Source: an uncultured Sutterella sp. (GTDB lineage Bacteria; Pseudomonadota; Gammaproteobacteria; Burkholderiales; Burkholderiaceae_F). Taken from it: a stretch of DNA of 64,000 nt. Position numbers and translations under genes: made by a program. Location: positions 1 to 64,000 of the forward strand of contig CABQGK010000007.1 in assembly GCA_902463725.1 (NCBI GenBank). The letters run 5' to 3'. Under the pieces are notes generated by a model, which saw only the letters and a program-made list of their open reading frames with translations, was not told the origin of the DNA and made no database searches. Of this stretch, positions 59,881-64,000 are shown one piece after another; within the stretch, counting starts at the first letter, position 1, and each line of letters begins with the position of its first letter.

Positions 59881-59916
59881 GGGCGCACTCACCATGCGGT
59901 GGTGCGCCCCTTTTTT
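59881..59916 (+). terminator. Intrinsic terminator of the EF-G-like gene
   Basis: GGGCGCAC-T-CACC (59881-59893) pairs with GGTG-GTGCGCCC (59898-59909) around an ATGC loop with one bulged base, followed by CTTTTTT. Confidence 0.92.
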
Positions 59917-59950
59917 ACAGCGCTCTGCTGAGAGCGGATCCTAGCAATTC

Positions 59951-60165
59951 TGCTACACTTCTCTCCTGTTCCCGAAGTGGTCTACACCCAATGGGTTGGC
60001 CACCTCCCGAGGCGCGGTGTCCCGCTTACCAAAGCAACCATGACGCAGCCCTCCTCCGGTGTGCTTCTAATTTTGCAGAAGCGCGTGCCGCCCGGCTCAG
60101 GCGCGTCTCAAGCACCCGTCATTTTTCTACTACATACGAGAGCCTAGGTGCTCTTTTGTTTACGC
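59951..60165 (+). ncRNA. Possible structured leader RNA or small RNA upstream of fmdB
   Basis: An extended -10 TGCTACACT (59951-59959) could start a transcript about 205 nt before fmdB. The segment contains several stems, for example GCTTCT/AGAAGC (60063-60068, 60077-60082) and GCGG/CCGC around 60019. It ends in a short terminator-like hairpin, AGAGC-CTAGGT-GCTCT, with TTTTG (60139-60158) just before the fmdB start. It matched no RNA family known to me; 6S RNA, SRP RNA and common riboswitches were considered and not matched. This could be an attenuator or an independent small RNA. Confidence 0.35.
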
Positions 60166-60172
60166 TTTTATC

Positions 60173-60397
60173 ATGCCTATCTACGCTTATAAATGCACGA
60201 ACTGCGGCTACGAACATGACTATCTGCAGAAGATGAGCGACAAGCCCATGACCCACTGCCCGCAATGCGGCAAGGAAACACTCCAAAAGGAACTTTCCGC
60301 GCCTGGGTTTGAGCTAAAGGGGTCTGGCTGGGCCGCAACCGACTTCAACGGTGGCCATAAAGCTCTACCAGCTTCGCACACCAAGGCGAAAAAATAG
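60173..60397 (+). CDS. FmdB-family zinc-ribbon protein
   Basis: Small putative regulatory protein. It is 74 aa with a zinc ribbon: CTNCGYEHDYLQ (CxxC) and CPQCGKETL (CxxC), then LSAPGFELKGSGWAATDF, the typical family tail. No ribosome binding site is visible before the ATG (GCTTTTATC), so expression may depend on an alternative mode or on the structured leader. It is followed by the DUF502 gene and aspS, a conserved betaproteobacterial order. Confidence 0.88.
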   Translation: MPIYAYKCTNCGYEHDYLQKMSDKPMTHCPQCGKETLQKELSAPGFELKGSGWAATDFNGGHKALPASHTKAKK

Positions 60398-60408
60398 TCA
60401 TCCAAACC

Positions 60409-60440
60409 AAGGGGAGGAGAGGCTGAGCCCTCCTCCCCTT
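60409..60440 (+). other. Very stable hairpin between fmdB and the DUF502 gene
   Basis: AAGGGGAGGAG (60409-60419) pairs perfectly with CTCCTCCCCTT (60430-60440), with an inner GGC-TGA-GCC and one bulged A. No U-run follows. The left arm resembles a Shine-Dalgarno sequence and the right arm its complement. It lies 20 bp before the DUF502 start. Confidence 0.6.
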
Positions 60441-60459
60441 CGCTCCGAGAGATTGCCCC

Positions 60460-61119
60460 ATGATCAAGAAGTACCTCACGGCCGGTCTACTACTCTGGTT
60501 GCCACTCGTTATCACTCTCTGGGTTATAGAGAGCGTTATTCGGTGGAGTGACGTCATCGTGGCATTGCTACCGCCGGCATACCGCCCCGATACGCTCTTT
60601 GGCTTTCATATCCCAGGCTTTGGACTACTTATCGCTGTCGTGGTGATCTTTGGTACGGGCGTGCTCGTTGCCAACTACATTGGGCAAGCCATTGTCAAAT
60701 TTTGGGAGGCGCTGCTGTCACGTATCCCGCTTGTACGCCCCATCTACTCTGGTGTCAAACAGATTGCAAGCACCATCCTCTCTGACAATACCGATAGTTT
60801 CAAAGAGGTCGTGCTCGTGGAGTTTCCACAAAAGGGCCAGTGGACGCTGGGCTTCATTGTTGGCACCCCAAGCGCCGTACTCAAAGAAGAGACACAAGTT
60901 AACGACCTTGTCACAGTTTATGTTCCCACGGCTCCTAACCCCACCTCTGGCTACGTCATCATGGTTTCTGCCGCTAATGTGCGCAAAACCAGTGTTAGCG
61001 TCGATGCTGCCTTCAAATTCCATCTTTCTCTCGGCGTGATGACGCCTGAAGTTGATTTATCTCAAGCACAGAACCACAATCGTGGGGAAAGTGCTAATCC
61101 CCCGGACGAGGGTTCTTGA
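60460..61119 (+). CDS. DUF502 membrane protein
   Basis: Inner-membrane protein of unknown function. It is 219 aa with two N-terminal helices (about 6-26 and 50-75) and a conserved cytoplasmic or periplasmic part, IPLVRPIYSGVKQIASTIL, VVLVEFPQKGQWTLGF and VYVPTAPNPTSGYVIMV, all family hallmarks. It sits between fmdB and aspS as usual in betaproteobacteria. The C-terminal 30 residues are hydrophilic and variable. Confidence 0.87.
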   Translation: MIKKYLTAGLLLWLPLVITLWVIESVIRWSDVIVALLPPAYRPDTLFGFHIPGFGLLIAVVVIFGTGVLVANYIGQAIVKFWEALLSRIPLVRPIYSGVKQIASTILSDNTDSFKEVVLVEFPQKGQWTLGFIVGTPSAVLKEETQVNDLVTVYVPTAPNPTSGYVIMVSAANVRKTSVSVDAAFKFHLSLGVMTPEVDLSQAQNHNRGESANPPDEGS

Positions 61120-61291
61120 GCAAATTCCTCCTTTGTAGGGGTAAACTTAATAAGCATTCGCATTGCACGTGACGATAAAGGCGTGTGGCGGCAAAGATTC
61201 CTGTTGCGATGTCATCGACATCCCGACGCTTTTTCTTTCGACTTTCTCCTTAGTCGGCGGGTTGCCTGCCGGCCCTTTTTTCGGAGTTTTT

Positions 61292-63103
61292 ATGAGAACC
61301 GTTTACTCTGGCTTGGTTGATGAAAAGCTCATCGGCCAAACTGTGACTCTCTACGGCTGGGCACACCGTCGTCGTGACCACGGTGGTGTGATCTTCATTG
61401 ACCTGCGTGACCGCGAGGGTCTCGTTCAGGTCGTCTGCGACCCTGACCGTCCTGAAGTCTTTGCCACGGCAGACAAGTGCCGAAACGAATTCTGCTTGGA
61501 GGTCGTTGGCCTCGTGCGTGCCCGTCCGGAAGGCACCAAAAACCCCTCCCTGATCTCGGGTGGTGTTGAAGTACTCTGTCAGGAACTCAAGATCCTGAAT
61601 GCCTCGGCTACGCCTCCGTTCCATCTCGACGATGAGAACCTCTCCGAAACGACTCGCCTGACGTACCGCATTCTCGATCTGCGTCGCCCACAAATGCAGA
61701 AGAACTTGCGTACGCGTTATCGTGCCGCCATGGCATTCCGCAAGTTCCTCGATGCGCATGGATTCATCGACATCGAAACCCCGATGCTCACACGCTCCAC
61801 GCCAGAAGGTGCTCGCGACTACTTGGTTCCGTCTCGCGTTCAAGATGGGTGCTTCTATGCGCTGCCGCAGTCTCCACAGCTCTTTAAGCAGATGCTGATG
61901 GTGGCTGGATTCGATCGCTATTACCAAATCGTTAAGTGCTTCCGCGACGAAGACCTTCGTGCTGACCGTCAGCCTGAATTTACGCAGGTCGATATTGAAA
62001 CGTCCTTCCTTAACATGGATGAAATCCGTGCCCTAATGGAAGAGCTGATCCGTACCGTCTTCAAGGAAGTGCTCGACATTGAGCTGAAGAACCCCTTCCC
62101 GACGATGCTCTATGATGACGCCATGGCCAACTACGGCTCTGATAAGCCTGACCTTCGCGTCAATCTGAAACTCGTGGAAGTCACGGACATTGTTGAAAAC
62201 TCCGAATTCAAGGTCTTCTCCGGCGTCAAAAGCCTGCACAATGGTAAGGTCGTTGCCCTGCGCGTGCCAGCTGGTAGTAGCTTGCCACGCTCGGAAATCG
62301 ACACCTACACCGAGTTCGTCAAGATTTACGGCGCGAAGGGCCTGGCCTACATCAAGGTCAATGAACTTGAAAAGGGACGTGAAGGTCTGCAGAGCCCAAT
62401 CGTCAAGAACCTCTCTGACGCTGAAATCAAGGGTATTCTCGAACGTGTTGGCGCTCAAAATGGCGACGTCGTCTTCTTTGGCGCCGACAAAGCTAAGATC
62501 GTTTGGGACAGCCTCGGCGCTCTGCGTCTGAAGATTGGTCACTCCGAATTTGGCAAGAAGACTGGGCTCTTTACCCCAGGTTGGCAGCCGCTTTGGGTGA
62601 TCAACTTCCCGATGTTTGAATACTCAGAAGAAGATCAGCGTTGGGTCTCGTGCCACCATCCGTTTACGAGCCCGCTCGACGGCCACGAAGATCGCCTCAT
62701 CTCCGATCCGGAACACGCCTACGCTAAGGCTTACGACATGGTGCTCAATGGCTGGGAAATTGGTGGCGGCTCTATCCGTATTCACCGTGAAGAAATCCAG
62801 GAAAAGGTCTTCGAAGCGCTCAAAATCGGTCCTGAAGAAGCTCGCCAGAAGTTCGGCTTCCTGCTCGACGCGTTGCAGTTTGGCGCGCCCCCACATGGTG
62901 GTCTCGCCTTCGGCCTTGACCGTATTGTCACGATGATGTGCGAAGCGGATTCCATCCGTGACGTGATTGCGTTCCCGAAGACGCAGCGTGCTCAGTGCCT
63001 GCTCACGCAGGCTCCCTCGCCCGTGGATGAAAAGCAGTTGCGCGAATTGCACATCCGCCTGCGCAATGAGCCGAAAAAGGATCATGACATTGCTGGTCAA
63101 TAA
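61292..63103 (+). CDS. aspS: Aspartyl-tRNA synthetase, probably non-discriminating (AspRS)
   Basis: Charges tRNA-Asp and probably tRNA-Asn. It is 603 aa from the ATG at 61292 (CGGAG upstream). The frame to 61163 includes non-family sequence. The anticodon-binding OB domain reads WAHRRRDHGGVIFIDLRDREG-like (WAHRRRDHGG at 23-32) with His30, the residue associated with relaxed Asp/Asn specificity; E. coli has Leu there. Class II motifs follow: FRDEDLRADRQPEFTQ-type motif 2 and GGLAFGLDRIV motif 3, with the bacterial GAD insertion between. A GatCAB amidotransferase would be needed and is outside the window. Confidence 0.95.
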   Translation: MRTVYSGLVDEKLIGQTVTLYGWAHRRRDHGGVIFIDLRDREGLVQVVCDPDRPEVFATADKCRNEFCLEVVGLVRARPEGTKNPSLISGGVEVLCQELKILNASATPPFHLDDENLSETTRLTYRILDLRRPQMQKNLRTRYRAAMAFRKFLDAHGFIDIETPMLTRSTPEGARDYLVPSRVQDGCFYALPQSPQLFKQMLMVAGFDRYYQIVKCFRDEDLRADRQPEFTQVDIETSFLNMDEIRALMEELIRTVFKEVLDIELKNPFPTMLYDDAMANYGSDKPDLRVNLKLVEVTDIVENSEFKVFSGVKSLHNGKVVALRVPAGSSLPRSEIDTYTEFVKIYGAKGLAYIKVNELEKGREGLQSPIVKNLSDAEIKGILERVGAQNGDVVFFGADKAKIVWDSLGALRLKIGHSEFGKKTGLFTPGWQPLWVINFPMFEYSEEDQRWVSCHHPFTSPLDGHEDRLISDPEHAYAKAYDMVLNGWEIGGGSIRIHREEIQEKVFEALKIGPEEARQKFGFLLDALQFGAPPHGGLAFGLDRIVTMMCEADSIRDVIAFPKTQRAQCLLTQAPSPVDEKQLRELHIRLRNEPKKDHDIAGQ

Positions 63104-63161
63104 CCCGCAAGTAGCCATGTACACCTAACAGTGCCGCGCTCGTGCTAGCGCTGAACCTAAA

Positions 63162-63192
63162 GAGGGCGCCCCCAAACATCGGGGGCGCCCTC
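63162..63192. terminator. Terminator hairpin between aspS and the convergent small gene
   Basis: A 12-bp perfect stem, GAGGGCGCCCCC (63162-63173) with GGGGGCGCCCTC (63181-63192), has a 7-base loop. The plus-strand tail is CTCTTGATC and the minus-strand tail TTTAGG, so U-tracts are weak but the stem is very stable. Confidence 0.65.
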
Positions 63193-63240
63193 CTCTTGAT
63201 CGCTCCATGTTTTATATCGTCTTTGCGGTCACGAGGTTAG

Positions 63241-63501
63241 CTACTTTTCCTTCGTAGAAAGACTTTCAACGGGTGCCGTTAACTCTTCATAACTACACTC
63301 CAATGAGTCCACGAGCGCATGCAACGCTGCGCGGTAGTCCACCTTGCCACACCCAAGTAGCACGGCATCCTCATACATATCCTGTAGCATCGAACGCGCT
63401 TCTTCCCAATTCTCGTCGAGAACCTTAATGCTCTCCGTACAGGAGACGGTCGTGCCGTCGACTCGTAACCATCGTTGTGGTTTCGCGGGTTTATTCGTCA
63501 T
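63241..63501 (-). CDS. Small conserved-looking hypothetical protein downstream of a class II aldolase
   Basis: It is 86 aa from the ATG at 63501 (AGGA six to seven bases upstream), overlapping the aldolase stop by 11 bp. It is soluble and acidic: RWLRVDGTTVSCTESIKVLD at the start, then helical sequence (NWEEARSMLQDMYEDAVLLG, ALHALVDSLE). I recall similar short proteins after this aldolase in other Burkholderiales but can assign no function. Translational coupling suggests a shared role. Confidence 0.7.
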   Translation of the reverse strand: MTNKPAKPQRWLRVDGTTVSCTESIKVLDENWEEARSMLQDMYEDAVLLGCGKVDYRAALHALVDSLECSYEELTAPVESLSTKEK

Positions 63502-64000
63502 CTTTGTTCCTCGGCTGACCGTAAGTTTTAAAGCGCTCAATTACACGTTGCATCTCCTCAGGCGAGAGTAGCCGAGGCTCACCAAGCGAACGCACGATCA
63601 CGTATTGATGAGCGAGATTCTCTACTTCGACGGCCAGGCTCAGTGCACGCTCAAGGCTCGGTGCACACACCAGCACACCATGGTGCTCGAGTAAGCAGGC
63701 GTTTGCGTGGAAAAGTCCAGTAGCAGCGCTATCAGCAAGTGCAGCCGTGCCAAACGTTGCGTAGGGCACCACATCAATGCTCATTGCCCCTGCCGTCGCC
63801 ACCATATAGTGAAAGGGAGGAATAGGTAAATTTTGGCACGCTAGCGCCGTTGCATAGGGCGAGTGTGTATGCACCACGCTTTGTGCGTCGCCGCGCAAAC
63901 GGTAAACAGCCAAATGCATCATCCACTCTGACGAGGGCGCTCGCTTACCTATAGCATCGCTCACAACGGTATCCGCTCGAATCGGCAACCAAGACAAATC
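63491..64000 (-). CDS. Class II aldolase/adducin-family protein, 5'-truncated by the window edge
   Basis: C-terminal roughly 170 residues of a zinc-dependent class II aldolase or dehydratase (FucA/AraD/MtnB fold). The zinc site HTHSPYATALA and the third His region LLEHHGVLVCAP are present; the N-terminal Glu/Gly loops lie beyond 64000. The frame is open to the edge. L-fuculose-phosphate aldolase-like or methylthioribulose-phosphate dehydratase-like roles are equally possible from the visible part. Confidence 0.82.
   Translation of the reverse strand, partial: DLSWLPIRADTVVSDAIGKRAPSSEWMMHLAVYRLRGDAQSVVHTHSPYATALACQNLPIPPFHYMVATAGAMSIDVVPYATFGTAALADSAATGLFHANACLLEHHGVLVCAPSLERALSLAVEVENLAHQYVIVRSLGEPRLLSPEEMQRVIERFKTYGQPRNKDDE

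Noticed and set aside
59951..60165. 6S RNA, SRP RNA or a common riboswitch upstream of fmdB
   Set aside because: Length suits 6S RNA, but the closing stem and central bubble could not be built, and conserved motifs of SRP, TPP, cobalamin and glycine RNAs are missing. It is kept only as an unclassified leader.
59991..60236. Open frame of 81 codons upstream of and overlapping fmdB
   Set aside because: It overlaps fmdB in a different frame and looks like translated structured leader sequence.
1..64000. CRISPR arrays, rRNA genes, prophage or large genomic island
   Set aside because: No regularly spaced repeats, rRNA sequence, integrase, phage structural genes or att-like duplication beside the tRNA were seen.

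Overview
The window looks like about 64 kb of chromosome from a host-associated betaproteobacterium, most likely Burkholderiales of the Sutterellaceae type (Sutterella/Parasutterella relatives). This is inferred from protein style and gene order (dusB-fis-purH, miaB-phoH-ybeY-corC-lnt, amgK-murU beside lptD-surA-rsmA, MFS-ssb beside uvrA, fmdB-DUF502-aspS), from a complete LPS inner-core gene set, and from a periplasmic flavin reductase paired with a TtrSR-like two-component system. It was not confirmed by any search. Base composition is moderate, and nearly all the DNA is compact housekeeping sequence with short intergenic gaps, many of which hold clear intrinsic terminators.

Layout. Positions 1-53 hold the 5' end of a minus-strand group IIC intron, sitting directly behind the terminator of a malic enzyme gene. 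1.9-4.8 kb carries tolB-pal-cpoB without tolQRA. 5-7.9 kb carries purH, fis and dusB. 7.9-14.6 kb carries murU/amgK (muramic acid recycling) divergent from lptD-surA-rsmA (outer membrane assembly and 16S rRNA methylation). 14.7-25 kb is a long minus-strand run: ygjP-like, plsC, glyS, glyQ, lnt, corC, ybeY, phoH, miaB. A tRNA-Met(CAT) lies at 25.2 kb. 25.4-31.5 kb carries thiD, waaA, waaC, pgi and a phosphohexomutase. 31.9-34.9 kb is a plus-strand ADP-heptose operon (hldA-hldD-gmhB-hldC). 35-41.3 kb carries galU, apaH, an acyltransferase, ruvX, yeaK, two tandem DUF2721 genes and galE.

A cluster of DnaA boxes with an AT-rich flank lies between the convergent galE and uvrA genes (41.48-41.60 kb). 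This could be a replication origin or a DnaA-titration site. 41.6-46.3 kb carries uvrA, an MFS transporter and ssb. 46.4-51.9 kb is a tripartite MacAB-type efflux operon with an outer-membrane factor, divergent from an OmpR-type regulator whose receiver domain has lost its phospho-acceptor Asp. A gene-poor 545-bp gap follows, with a nested inverted repeat resembling an IS200/IS605-type end.

52.4-56.7 kb is the most distinctive region: a TtrS-like sensor kinase, a FixJ-type regulator and an exported FAD-dependent fumarate-reductase-family protein, all on one strand. The flavoprotein lacks the residues that bind and protonate dicarboxylates in known fumarate reductases, so its electron acceptor is unknown. 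The remainder holds hisN-like, an EF-G paralogue with altered GTPase motifs, a structured leader upstream of fmdB, DUF502, a probably non-discriminating aspS, a small conserved-looking protein and the truncated end of a class II aldolase gene.

The main themes are envelope biogenesis (Tol-Pal, Lpt, LPS core, lipoprotein acylation, phospholipid acylation, wall recycling), translation and RNA modification, and one accessory anaerobic-respiration/sensing module. Start codons were moved from the longest reading frame wherever a ribosome binding site or family alignment favoured an internal start.
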